The translations under genes were made by a program, and so were the position numbers. The notes under the pieces were generated by a model. It was not told where the DNA came from and ran no database searches. It saw only the letters and a list, made by a program, of their open reading frames with translations. From assembly GCF_018860635.1 (NCBI RefSeq), contig NZ_JAHKPT010000030.1:62001-126000 (forward strand): DNA of 64,000 nucleotides, read 5' to 3'. The stretch's first letter is position 1, and each line of letters begins with the position of its first letter. This document shows positions 55,821 through 64,000 of the stretch, piece after piece. Source of the DNA: Aliiglaciecola lipolytica. GTDB taxonomy: Bacteria > Pseudomonadota > Gammaproteobacteria > Enterobacterales > Alteromonadaceae.

Positions 55821-56543
55821 TTACAACGACGCGTTTTTCTTTTCAATTAATAGTGATAAGTTCGACATGGACGCCTCCATCATATGCATCATTTGTAAGT
55901 ATCCTTGTTGGTGTAACTTTTGTAAAACATCCCCTTGAAGGGCTGCTACTTTTTCTTCGTTAACACTGTAAAGACTATTTAACTCATGATTAGAGCCGTC
56001 TTTTAACTGTACTTTTATACTAACCGGTTCAATCAGCTCATATTGCATAATGGTGTCTATAAATTCATCAGTTTGAGAATGTCCTTGATGAATGGTTTGC
56101 AGTACAGAATTAATATTTTGCAAATAATCACTTTGCCCACCTTGTTCCAGAAATACCTTCTCTCCGGCAGTTTGACTGACTCTTGGGCTGTCCATATCCA
56201 CAAATACCACGGGATCTTGTTTCAGCACACCATCAACTTGCACGTTTTGGAAGCCAATCAGAAAAGGGCGTCTACGAATAGTTAGCGGAATATAGTTGGC
56301 CTGCCAGCCTGAATCGTTTAGATAAAGGTTCTCTAGTGGGGCAAACCCAAAAAGCGCTATAGCTTCGAATTTTCCAGTGTCAGTATGTTTGTGAAAAAAT
56401 AGTGGATACAAGCCCTGAGCTTCACGAAACTCAGATACAAACACATTGGTAAAACTAATATCATCGCCAAGGTTAGGCAAAAAATCCGTGATTACCTGCA
56501 AATCTTTGTGGGTGACATTATCCAGTAGTTGATGGTTGGCCAT
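55821..56543 (-). CDS. SapC family protein
   Basis: Cytosolic protein of 240 residues of the SapC family, first named in the Campylobacter S-layer region. Recognisable parts: NVFVSEFREAQGLYPLFFHK, GFAPLENLYLN, GWQANYIPLTIRRRPFLIGF and the late YQMELIEP-like MQYELIEPVSIKV. The family's function is not known. In Alteromonadales and Xanthomonadales it travels with tryptophan halogenases, cupin proteins and TonB receptors, as here. Middle gene of the operon; 60 bases after the halogenase and 5 before the cupin gene. Confidence 0.88.
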   Translation of the reverse strand: MANHQLLDNVTHKDLQVITDFLPNLGDDISFTNVFVSEFREAQGLYPLFFHKHTDTGKFEAIALFGFAPLENLYLNDSGWQANYIPLTIRRRPFLIGFQNVQVDGVLKQDPVVFVDMDSPRVSQTAGEKVFLEQGGQSDYLQNINSVLQTIHQGHSQTDEFIDTIMQYELIEPVSIKVQLKDGSNHELNSLYSVNEEKVAALQGDVLQKLHQQGYLQMMHMMEASMSNLSLLIEKKNASL

Positions 56544-56603
56544 TAGCTTTTCCTAATTAATATTTGGTGAAGGTGGTTCGCTTTAACAGTTGTGAACTTA
56601 AAC

Positions 56604-58163
56604 CTAAATTCGTTGCAATCCATATTGATGAATTTTGTTAATCAGTTCCCGATTGGTGGGTAATCCTCTGAGTAACTTTTCTGTCATTTGCTGGTTTTTT
56701 CTAAAATTTTCCAGCGCAATTTGCTGATTATCAGAGCGTCTAATCGTTTTAGACTGCTGAGTTTTAAAGCCCATTCCGTATAATACATATTGATAACTTG
56801 CTGACGGGAATACCTCATCGGTTTGGGTAAAATCACTGTGCCATGGTGATTGGTGTTGCCACAATTCCATCAGTTCTGTGAGCCCCTCAGGAATAGTTTC
56901 AGCTCGGCAATTGTCAATCCAATAATCAGAATCAGTACGTTTGGTCAGTACATAATGCAATTTTAGAAAATCGATGATTCTGTCCCAGCGATAACGAAAT
57001 TTATTGTTGAATCGTTTTGCGACTATATCCATTACGTTGCGATTGGCTGGAAGCTGTTCACTGATCATCGCCGCAGATAATTCGACTAATACCAATGCTG
57101 AGGCTTCCAGTGGTTCCAAGAATCCAGCCGATAAACCAACAGCAACACAGTTTTTATGCCAGAAGGTTTCACGATGGCCCGGCACAATGGGAATTTTACG
57201 AACATCAAGTTCATCAACTTTATTGCCAATACTTTCACGAATATACTGACGCAATTCCAATTCAGCTTGCTCATCACTGATATGTGCTGTGGAATAAACA
57301 TGGCCAACACCGCGACGCGAAGGTAAACCAATGTCCCAAATCCAGCCGGCGCTTTGTCCAGTCGATATAGTATGCGAGGCAATCGGGCTTTGTTCATCAG
57401 GGTAAGGCACATGTACCGCTAGTGCGGCATCATTAAATAAAATGTCCTTTTTGTGTATAAATGGTATTTGATAGTGTTTACCAATTAATAATGCATGGAA
57501 TCCACTGCAATCGATAAATAAATCACCGTTAAGATCATTATGTTGTTTCGTTGATAAGCTTCGAATATCGCCATTTTCATGGCTATTAATTGCGATTACA
57601 GTATCAAGTATGTGTTTGACTCCAAGCTTTTCAGTGCAATGCTGTTGTAGGAACGCCGCAAATTTACCTGCATCTAAGTGATATGCATAGTTGGCAACAT
57701 GGGCGAATTCTGGGGTAGTGTTTTGTTTTGGTGCTAAGTCTCGCTCACATATTTGCCCCTGAAATGACACTGCATCGGCAAAGGGAATATGCGCAGCTTG
57801 CTGTTGCCAAAATGGCGCTAAATTAATTTGTTCATAACCTTGAGGCAAAACCAGTGGATGGTAATAGGCATCATCTTTTGCTCCGGTCACCCATTTAGCA
57901 AATTTAGCACCTTGTTTGAATGTGGCATCGCAGCAGCGGATAAAGTCGGTCTCGGTAACACCCATCTTACGCAGGGTTCCGCGCATAGTTGGCCAAGTTC
58001 CTTCGCCCACACCCACAGGTTTCACGTCCGGTGATTCAATTAGGGTAACTGATATACCTTGTTCTGAATGAGCCATGTGCTCAGCGGCAATTACGCCAGC
58101 GGTGAGCCAACCGGCTGTACCACCCCCTACGATGACAACATTGCGAATTTGATTAGTTGACAA
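56604..58163 (-). CDS. Flavin-dependent tryptophan halogenase family protein
   Basis: FAD/reduced-flavin-dependent enzyme (519 residues). The FAD fold is VIVGGGTAGWLTAGVIA. The conserved Lys (Lys79 in PrnA) is likely in ATFKQGAKF, and EPLEAS (PrnA Glu346 region) is kept. The WxWxIP element reads WIWDIGLPSRRG, so the proline is shifted, a known variation of this subgroup. It may halogenate or hydroxylate tryptophan in a peptide or a free substrate; nothing shows it is a halogenase in fact. TTG start at 58163 with a strong GGGAG RBS. First gene of the operon with SapC and cupin, downstream of the TonB receptor but after a terminator. Confidence 0.88.
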   Translation of the reverse strand: MSTNQIRNVVIVGGGTAGWLTAGVIAAEHMAHSEQGISVTLIESPDVKPVGVGEGTWPTMRGTLRKMGVTETDFIRCCDATFKQGAKFAKWVTGAKDDAYYHPLVLPQGYEQINLAPFWQQQAAHIPFADAVSFQGQICERDLAPKQNTTPEFAHVANYAYHLDAGKFAAFLQQHCTEKLGVKHILDTVIAINSHENGDIRSLSTKQHNDLNGDLFIDCSGFHALLIGKHYQIPFIHKKDILFNDAALAVHVPYPDEQSPIASHTISTGQSAGWIWDIGLPSRRGVGHVYSTAHISDEQAELELRQYIRESIGNKVDELDVRKIPIVPGHRETFWHKNCVAVGLSAGFLEPLEASALVLVELSAAMISEQLPANRNVMDIVAKRFNNKFRYRWDRIIDFLKLHYVLTKRTDSDYWIDNCRAETIPEGLTELMELWQHQSPWHSDFTQTDEVFPSASYQYVLYGMGFKTQQSKTIRRSDNQQIALENFRKNQQMTEKLLRGLPTNRELINKIHQYGLQRI

Positions 58164-58204
58164 ATTATACTCCCAGCCACGCTTTACATTGATTCTATAT
58201 TAAA

Positions 58205-58216
58205 TGTAAATTTACA
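58205..58216. promoter_or_regulatory. Palindrome TGTAAATTTACA in the halogenase promoter region
   Basis: A perfect 12-base palindrome about 45 bases upstream of the halogenase start. A second copy of the half-site, TTTACATT, lies at about 58186-58193. Looks like an operator, but could be chance in AT-rich DNA. Confidence 0.35.
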
Positions 58217-58225
58217 AAATAATAA

Positions 58226-58254
58226 CAAAAAGCCGCCACTAAGACGGCTTTTTC
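58226..58254 (-). terminator. Intrinsic terminator between TonB receptor and halogenase genes
   Basis: AAAAAGCCG / CGGCTTTTT stem around a short CCACTAAGA loop, with T-runs in both directions. On the minus strand it ends the receptor transcript and separates it from the halogenase operon. Confidence 0.85.
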
Positions 58255-58268
58255 TTGCTTATTTGCGC

Positions 58269-61235
58269 TTAAAATGAATAGCGCGCACCAAAGTTATAAC
58301 GGGTGCCGTATTGACGAGCAAACAAGAATTGCTCTTCATAACGTCCGTAACCTTCCTCGGTTTCATTGGTTAAGTTAAGCCCTTCAAAGAATACGGTTAG
58401 ATTGTCGTTAACATCGTAGTTAATGCTCATATCGTACTGCTCATATTCTTTAAAAAACTGTGGAGGCGCTTCAGCTGTGCCTTGTGCCTGACCTATACCA
58501 ATTAGGTAGGAATCACGCCATGCATAAGTGAGCTTGGCCGATAAACCGTCTTTTTCGTAAAACACTTGGACGTTTGCTGAATCACTTAGCCCATTTAATG
58601 GAGACTGTACCGAGAAGTTTTCAGTGTCATAGTTCACGTCACCATCAACTAATGTCATGTTAAAGGCAGCGCCAAAGCCACTTTCACCGAACAAATGTTG
58701 AATCGCCAATTCAATCCCGTCTACCATCTTTTTCTCGCCGTTTGACGGCTGACTGACTAGCCATTCAACTAGCGGATCGTCGTCACTCTGGCGAACGATT
58801 TGAGTTTCACAACAATCGTCATCTACGCCGCCGCCATTATCAATGATTTGTTGCCAAATCGCGCCATCGGTAGCTTGTATGCCATTAGCCACTAAATCTG
58901 CTTCAGCTTGAATAGCCCTTGGTCCAATATACGGGTCTCGGAGGCCATCAACTGTGATAGTAGTGAAGGTATTTTGAATAAAGTTCTTTACGTCTTTGCG
59001 GAAATAGCCAAGTGACGCGTAACTGCCTTCTTCATAGTAATATTCAAAACTGAAATCTAAGTTAGTGGACTCAAATGGCAGTAGGTTGGTATTCCCTGAA
59101 GAGCCTGTACGACCGCCGGGCTTGGGACTTCCTGATAGAGATCTCGCGCCTATCAAGTTGCCAAGAGGTGCTCGAGTGATAGTTTTACTGGCAGAGAATC
59201 TAGCAACAATATCGTCAGTAACTTCTAATTTAATGTCTAAATTAGGTAGCACTACATCATGCTCGCCGGTATAGGTCACAGTACCGCCATCACTTGCACG
59301 ATAGCGCATTTGCCACTCAGTGGGGTTTGTCCAAACTAGGTAGTCTTCCACGCTATCTTGTAACACTAAGCTGGTAACGTCAGTTTGCTCATAACGTACG
59401 CCTATATTCACATCTAAAGGCATATCTGCAATTTCAAAATACATATCTGCAGATAGGTAGGCACTTTGGGTTTCTTCTGTTAAATCTGCACGGCTATTGG
59501 TACCAAAATCAGGATTAAGAGGGTCAGTTGAAAATCCAAAATAGTCCTGCATTCTAGCAATCACTTCTGCATAATCGAAGGTATAGTAATAGTTAGTGAC
59601 GAGGTTACTCCCGCCATTTGAAAATTCATCTAAAAAGTCGCCGGTATCGGTTCGAGTGAACATGCTATCTGGGAAAATGGCTTGGTTTCCATTATAACCA
59701 TTAGGTCCAACATTACCGTTATTGGCAGAGTATCCACCAAAATATTGGTCCGTGTTGGCTAGACCAAATTGCACTTTTGTCAGGAAGCTATCGTTGGGGT
59801 TAACCCACTCAGTATCTAATTGGATTTGTTCAATGGTTGACTTGCCTTCTGCACGTCCAAATTGAGCGAAAAGGGGATCAAAATCACCCGGATCGGCTTC
59901 TTCTGCGCCATTCGGCCAGGTGATATCAAACTGCGGGACGCCGCCACCAGAGAAGTCATAGGTTTTTGTCACTATGTTATTCGGCCCTAAAATCACGTTA
60001 CCAGAGTGACCTGTGCCATTATCTGCGCCGTTATCTGTTGTGGTTTTAGAGTCGTGGTAATCAAGCTCAACATGAAAGTTGTCAGTAGCTTGCCATTCAA
60101 AGTTAAAGCCAATGGAGTCGCTTTCTACTAACAGTGTTTCAACGTTAGCTGAGTGGGCAAAATCGTTGCTTGATTCAGTTAAGCTAATTGCCGAACCTCG
60201 CTCATCTAACTCGTACGAATTTATGTTTCCGCCGAAGTTAAACCAAATTCCAAATCCTTGACCAGATGTGGCGGTTTCTGATTCAGAGTAGACATAATCT
60301 AAAGTGAAAGTCATATCGTCACGTGGCGCATATTGCAGCGTCGCCATGCCGTTTACACGTGTCCGTTCTACATTATTAATATTGTATGAGATTTGACGAG
60401 GTAAATAGGTGTGGCCAGCTTTCCCGTCTTCCAATGAGCCGTCTAAGGTATCTTCTTCTAAACTGCTCGCGTCAGGGCGTAAATCAATAAAGTCAGTGGT
60501 TGTGCCAAGAGATTGATCCGCTTGCCAGCCCGGAACATTTGCACTTTGTTGCTGGAAGTTACGTTCTTGCATTGATAACGAAATTGCCACACCAAACGTA
60601 TTGTCAGCAAAAGTATTGCTATAAAGAGCTGATAATTCAGGCGTGATATCATCACCTTCTACATTCGATTCATCGTAAATGCCCTTGGCTGACACAACAT
60701 ACTTTAAGCCTGGACTGCTCAACGGTTTGGCGGTAATAATATTTACTGTTGCACCTAAACCACCACTTGGAACGTCAGCGCGTCCGGTTTTATATAACTC
60801 TAGTGCGCTCACACCGTCTGAAGACAAATTCTCTAAATCGTAAGAACGGGTGTTTCCTGTCCCTGGCATTTGTCGACCATTTAAGGTGACCAAGTTAAAA
60901 TCAGGTCCAAAACCACGAACGGTGATTTGGCTACCTTCACCATTTTTACGGCTGATTGTCACGCCGGGAATACGTTGCAAAGATTCAGCGATATTGGTAT
61001 CTGGAAATTTCCCCATTTCCTCAGCAGAAATAGCGTCAACTACCCCTTGTCCATCGCGTTTAATGTCCATTGCTCGTAACAATGAACCGCGAATTCCCTT
61101 TACTTGAATCACTTCTACATCATCTTGCGAAACCGCAGCGTCTTCTTGTGCATTGGCGGCGGGTACTAAAACCCCACCTAAAAGCATAGACATTGACGCA
61201 GCTAAGTATTTTTTCTTGAAGGTCATATGTTTCAT
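58269..61235 (-). CDS. TonB-dependent receptor, probable laminarin oligosaccharide importer
   Basis: Outer-membrane receptor of 988 residues. Signal peptide to about 29 (KKYLAASMSMLLGGVLVPAANAQ), TonB box-like VEVIQVKGI, then the plug domain with IQVKGIRGSLLRAMDIKRDG, MGKFPDTNIAESLQRIPGV and GFGPDFNLVTLNGRQMPG. The beta-barrel follows to the C-terminal FNFGARYSF-type end with a terminal Phe. It resembles the carbohydrate-specific (CUT-like) group of Alteromonadales and Caulobacter, not siderophore receptors. No SusD partner is present, as usual for these. It lies next to the GH16 lipoprotein, which supports laminarin fragments as cargo. A palindrome upstream may be an operator. Confidence 0.92.
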   Translation of the reverse strand: MKHMTFKKKYLAASMSMLLGGVLVPAANAQEDAAVSQDDVEVIQVKGIRGSLLRAMDIKRDGQGVVDAISAEEMGKFPDTNIAESLQRIPGVTISRKNGEGSQITVRGFGPDFNLVTLNGRQMPGTGNTRSYDLENLSSDGVSALELYKTGRADVPSGGLGATVNIITAKPLSSPGLKYVVSAKGIYDESNVEGDDITPELSALYSNTFADNTFGVAISLSMQERNFQQQSANVPGWQADQSLGTTTDFIDLRPDASSLEEDTLDGSLEDGKAGHTYLPRQISYNINNVERTRVNGMATLQYAPRDDMTFTLDYVYSESETATSGQGFGIWFNFGGNINSYELDERGSAISLTESSNDFAHSANVETLLVESDSIGFNFEWQATDNFHVELDYHDSKTTTDNGADNGTGHSGNVILGPNNIVTKTYDFSGGGVPQFDITWPNGAEEADPGDFDPLFAQFGRAEGKSTIEQIQLDTEWVNPNDSFLTKVQFGLANTDQYFGGYSANNGNVGPNGYNGNQAIFPDSMFTRTDTGDFLDEFSNGGSNLVTNYYYTFDYAEVIARMQDYFGFSTDPLNPDFGTNSRADLTEETQSAYLSADMYFEIADMPLDVNIGVRYEQTDVTSLVLQDSVEDYLVWTNPTEWQMRYRASDGGTVTYTGEHDVVLPNLDIKLEVTDDIVARFSASKTITRAPLGNLIGARSLSGSPKPGGRTGSSGNTNLLPFESTNLDFSFEYYYEEGSYASLGYFRKDVKNFIQNTFTTITVDGLRDPYIGPRAIQAEADLVANGIQATDGAIWQQIIDNGGGVDDDCCETQIVRQSDDDPLVEWLVSQPSNGEKKMVDGIELAIQHLFGESGFGAAFNMTLVDGDVNYDTENFSVQSPLNGLSDSANVQVFYEKDGLSAKLTYAWRDSYLIGIGQAQGTAEAPPQFFKEYEQYDMSINYDVNDNLTVFFEGLNLTNETEEGYGRYEEQFLFARQYGTRYNFGARYSF

Positions 61236-61289
61236 AGTTGCCCTACTTAATTGTTCTTTATTCTGTGTAAACCCTTTGGGCTTTATATC

Positions 61290-61307
61290 TTTTGTGTAGA
61301 CACAAAA
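61290..61307. promoter_or_regulatory. Palindrome TTTTGTGT-AG-ACACAAAA upstream of the receptor gene
   Basis: A perfect inverted repeat of 8-base arms with a 2-base centre, 55 bases upstream of the receptor ATG. On the minus strand TATAAA (candidate -10) follows within three bases. The GTGTAGACAC core resembles sites of GntR-type regulators. A bound regulator would cover the -35 region. Confidence 0.5.
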
Positions 61308-61342
61308 CCCAGTAAGCAGTAATTAGTTTTTATTTCGAGCTA

Positions 61343-63958
61343 TCATTCAGACGTAATCTTTACGTTATCAATGCGGTAAATTGCGCCGTCACCGGTGCCC
61401 CAAGCTGGGAATATCATTAAGACGTCGATAGCACTGATATCCAGCCCCGCGTCGGAAAGTGTCAGAAGATCAAATGTGTAAGTTTGCCATTCGCCGGTTA
61501 CCGGAACTTCGCCTTCTTTACTCGCTTCAAGGGCTAATTCCACAGCGGTTTCTGCGCCTAAAGACTCCACTTTAAACACCCAAGCTGTAGTTTCACTTGG
61601 TGTAGCAATTACCTTCATATCGAATTGAATAACCCCGCTTGTTAATAGGGTTGTTGCGTCAAACTCTGCGCCATCTTCTGCTAAGAAACCCATTACCGTT
61701 GGCGTTGCACCGATTTGGAATTCAGCCGTCGCTCCATGTGCTGCATCCCCATCTATTTCAACAGTTGGTGTTGAACCACCACAGCAATCCCACATTGGCC
61801 ACTGGGCATTTTCTTGGTCAGCAAAAAGCGTAATTGAGGGAGGTGGTGGGTTGAATATCTTGGCATTATCGACGCGGTAAACAGCGCCTTCTCCTGCACC
61901 CCATGTAGGGAATATCATGACCACATCAATAGCGCTTAAGTCAAGGCCGGCATCCGCCAAATTTTGTAAGTTAAAAGTGTAGGTCTGCCATTCGCCTGTT
62001 ACTGGGGCAACCCCTTCGTTGCTGGCAGATAAGTCCAGTTCTACAGCTTGTGCTGCACCATTACTCTCTACTTTAAACAACCAAGGCGTAGTGTCGCTAG
62101 CAGTACCTGTGACAACTTTCATTTCAAATTGGATTACACCAACGGCTTCTAACAAACTGGCATCGAATTTTACCCCGTCGCCAGATAGGAAGCCCATTAC
62201 CGTTGGCGTTTCACCAATGCTAAATTCTGCAACTGTGCCGTGTTCTTCATCATCAATCGCTTCAACAGGTGTTGATCCGCCGCAACAATCCCACAGGGGC
62301 CATTCCATATTGGTTTGGTCCGCAAATAACACCAGTTCAGGATAGTCGATGGCAAATTTTACGTTGTCTACACGATAAGTCGCGCCTTCACCTGTTCCCC
62401 ATGCAGGGAAAATCATGATGACGTCGATACCAGTTAAATCCAAACCTGCATCTGCCAAATCTTGCATAGAAAATGAATAGGTTTGCCATGTACCTGCAGT
62501 CAATGGATTTCCGTCAACGTCCTGTGTGATATCGAGTTCAACTGCCTGACTAGCACTGTTACTTTCAATTTTAAATTTCCACACCGCGTTAGCGTCGCTT
62601 GGCAATGAAACAACTTTCATTTCGAAAGTTAAAGCACCAGCGGTTAACATAGGGGATGCATCAAAACGCACAGGCGTATCAAGTAAGGTTGTGTTAAAAC
62701 CCATCACTGTAGGCGCAGCTCCAATCACAAATTCAGCCACTGCACCATGCTCGGCGTCATCGGTCTCAATAGTAGGAGTAGAGCCACCACAACAATCCCA
62801 AATGGGCCAATCCGGATTGGCCGCATCGGCAAAAACGGTGAGTTCTTGAACCACTCCTGTTGAAGGAGGTTCAGGAATCGGAGCCTTGCCTGTTACCAAA
62901 GCATCATCTTCATCTTTATAACCACCGCGAACTGTTTCGCAACCTTTACCCGTCATCGGGTTGGTTGAACATTCGTAAACACGAACATAATCAATAATGT
63001 AACTTTGTCCGTTGGCAAATGCGGTTTCATCGATACCTAGGTTGTTTACGTTTGAAGGCCAATCTCCACCTACTGCTAAGTTGAGTAGAATGTGGAAATC
63101 TTGATCAAATGGCGCAGCGTCCCAATGTACTTCTTTTTCACCAGTGGCAATATCGAAGTATTCAGAGAACCAACCTTGATGAACTAAACCAGAGGCTTCT
63201 CCTTTACTGTTGTAACGGACTTCTGAAGCCATTTGAGTTGCATATAAATAGCCATCGACATACCAGCGAATTTCGCCTTCTTGCCATTCTATGGCGTAGG
63301 TGTGGAAGTCATCAGCTGGATTGGCACCATCTGGCAGAAGATATTCCTTACCGGATGATTCATTTTGCGGCCAGTCGCGACCATAGTGCAAAGTACCATG
63401 GACATATTTTTCTTCGTTACCGTCGGCATCTACTACACCCAAATTAACCGCTTCAATAATATCGATTTCACCTGACTTGGGCCAAGAGCCATAAACTTCG
63501 TCGGTAGGTAACATCCAAAATGCCGGCCAACTACCTTGTCCAGAGGGTAATTTAGCGCGCATCTCAAAGCGGCCGTATGTCCAGTCACCCTTATATTTCG
63601 TTCTTAATCGCGCAGACGTATAGGGTAGTTCGGCACCTTCTTCGGCAGGTTTTGCGACAATATTAAGCATACCATCTGCGACAAAAGAGTTTTCAGAGGA
63701 GTCGGTGTAACATTGTTGTTCATTGTTCCCGCCTCCGCTGCAATTGACTTCATGACTCCATTTGGTTGAATCGATACTATCCCCATCGAATTCATCATTC
63801 CAAATCATCACCCAGTCTTCGACTGGCGCGGACGTATCAACTGCTTTTAAATCTGTATCTGAATTAGAACCGCCGCAACCAGTTAAAGATATCGCGATAG
63901 CGGCACCTACAGATAGAGACAAGTTGCGCGTCGTGTGCTTTACGCTTTTTATTCTCAT
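61343..63958 (-). CDS. GH16 laminarinase lipoprotein with three C-terminal repeated modules
   Basis: Secreted endo-beta-1,3-glucanase (871 residues). Lipobox SLTGC puts it on the outer membrane. The GH16 domain (about residues 40-335) has the active-site motif GEIDIIEAV (ExDxxE, near 163-169) and GQGSWPAFWMLP, with the laminarinase-type beta-bulge. A linker follows, then three tandem units of about 165 residues (near 371-536, 538-705 and 708-871). Each starts LxLFADxxNxxWPxWDCCGGSTP and contains PTVMGF and IDVxMIFPxWGxGEGAxYRVDN. They look like glycan-binding modules; the nearest I recall is the ExoP C-terminal domain. Start 63958 (GGAG six bases before) is better than 63982. Confidence 0.92.
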   Translation of the reverse strand: MRIKSVKHTTRNLSLSVGAAIAISLTGCGGSNSDTDLKAVDTSAPVEDWVMIWNDEFDGDSIDSTKWSHEVNCSGGGNNEQQCYTDSSENSFVADGMLNIVAKPAEEGAELPYTSARLRTKYKGDWTYGRFEMRAKLPSGQGSWPAFWMLPTDEVYGSWPKSGEIDIIEAVNLGVVDADGNEEKYVHGTLHYGRDWPQNESSGKEYLLPDGANPADDFHTYAIEWQEGEIRWYVDGYLYATQMASEVRYNSKGEASGLVHQGWFSEYFDIATGEKEVHWDAAPFDQDFHILLNLAVGGDWPSNVNNLGIDETAFANGQSYIIDYVRVYECSTNPMTGKGCETVRGGYKDEDDALVTGKAPIPEPPSTGVVQELTVFADAANPDWPIWDCCGGSTPTIETDDAEHGAVAEFVIGAAPTVMGFNTTLLDTPVRFDASPMLTAGALTFEMKVVSLPSDANAVWKFKIESNSASQAVELDITQDVDGNPLTAGTWQTYSFSMQDLADAGLDLTGIDVIMIFPAWGTGEGATYRVDNVKFAIDYPELVLFADQTNMEWPLWDCCGGSTPVEAIDDEEHGTVAEFSIGETPTVMGFLSGDGVKFDASLLEAVGVIQFEMKVVTGTASDTTPWLFKVESNGAAQAVELDLSASNEGVAPVTGEWQTYTFNLQNLADAGLDLSAIDVVMIFPTWGAGEGAVYRVDNAKIFNPPPPSITLFADQENAQWPMWDCCGGSTPTVEIDGDAAHGATAEFQIGATPTVMGFLAEDGAEFDATTLLTSGVIQFDMKVIATPSETTAWVFKVESLGAETAVELALEASKEGEVPVTGEWQTYTFDLLTLSDAGLDISAIDVLMIFPAWGTGDGAIYRIDNVKITSE
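61346..61835 (-). repeat. GH16 C-terminal module 3
   Basis: Third unit, forming the C-terminus of the protein. Carries WPMWDCCGGSTPT and MIFPAWGTGDGAIYRIDN. A short PPPP-type linker (NPPPPS) precedes it. Confidence 0.85.
61843..62341 (-). repeat. GH16 C-terminal module 2
   Basis: Second tandem unit, about 500 bases from the first. Carries WPLWDCCGGSTPV and MIFPTWGAGEGAVYRVDN. Divergence between units is at the level of protein rather than DNA, indicating old duplication. Confidence 0.85.
62350..62845 (-). repeat. GH16 C-terminal module 1
   Basis: First of three tandem protein repeats (coordinates approximate). Carries WPIWDCCGGSTPT and MIFPAWGTGEGATYRVDN. The vicinal cysteine pair is identical in all three units. 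Confidence 0.85.
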
Positions 63959-64000
63959 TGTGTTCTCCGAAAACAAAACCAAAGTGATTTTGACTGGTTA

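Noticed and set aside
1-64000. CRISPR arrays, insertion sequences, prophage or integrase genes
   Set aside because: Read for regularly spaced repeats, transposase or integrase proteins and terminal inverted repeats; none found.

Overview
The window looks like chromosomal DNA from a marine gammaproteobacterium of the Alteromonadales, probably the Alteromonas/Glaciecola/Paraglaciecola group. The reasons are moderate-to-low GC, many c-di-GMP and two-component signalling genes, an MlaA plus MMPL pair, and a TonB-receptor-based laminarin locus with the tryptophan halogenase/SapC/cupin genes common in that order. The assignment is by protein resemblance only. I see no rRNA, tRNA, CRISPR array or recognisable insertion sequence.

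Layout. 1-4.5 kb: a sigma-54 activator (5' end outside the window) and a hybrid histidine kinase. 4.9-8.2 kb: an overlapping mlaA/MMPL-transporter pair for envelope lipids. 8.3-9.9 kb: a secreted EF-hand protein and a YHYH lipoprotein. 10.5-14.9 kb: a mannitol pathway operon (NCS1-type permease, mannitol 2-dehydrogenase, PfkB fructokinase). 14.9-18.6 kb: a divergent pair of HDAC-like deacetylase and PatZ-like lysine acetyltransferase. 18.8-25.3 kb: a Sel1-repeat protein, a GGDEF/EAL protein, propionyl-CoA synthetase PrpE and a YigZ/IMPACT protein. 25.6-28.5 kb: the three-subunit proton-translocating transhydrogenase. 28.9-30.2 kb: a YjiH-type membrane protein. 30.8-33.4 kb: a region of foreign character with a GC-rich acyl-CoA synthetase, a short-chain dehydrogenase remnant and a small membrane protein. 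33.8-37.4 kb: an iron-linked operon (PepSY protein, DUF2271, DUF4198, flavodoxin/FNR reductase) behind a good Fur box. 37.6-41.3 kb: an exported nucleosidase, a solute-binding-like protein, an orphan nitrate-sensor-like domain protein and a DUF2845 protein. 41.8-48.8 kb: an MHYT-PAS hybrid kinase with an HD-GYP regulator, an alpha/beta hydrolase and a soluble PAS chemoreceptor.

48.9-64 kb is a laminarin (beta-1,3-glucan) utilisation locus. A GH16 lipoprotein with three C-terminal repeats cuts the polymer outside the cell. A 988-residue TonB receptor imports oligosaccharides, a GPH symporter carries sugar across the inner membrane, and two GH3 enzymes without signal peptides finish the degradation in the cytoplasm. 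Between receptor and symporter lies an operon of flavin-dependent halogenase, SapC and JmjC-like cupin whose role in glycan use is unknown. Brown algal laminarin is partly capped with mannitol, so the mannitol operon at 10.5 kb may serve the same diet.

The most interesting items are the halogenase/SapC/cupin operon next to the receptor, the triple WDCCGGSTP repeats on the GH16 enzyme, and the NCS1 permease placed as a likely polyol transporter. Next come the acetylase/deacetylase pair and several perfect inverted repeats in promoter regions that could be operators.
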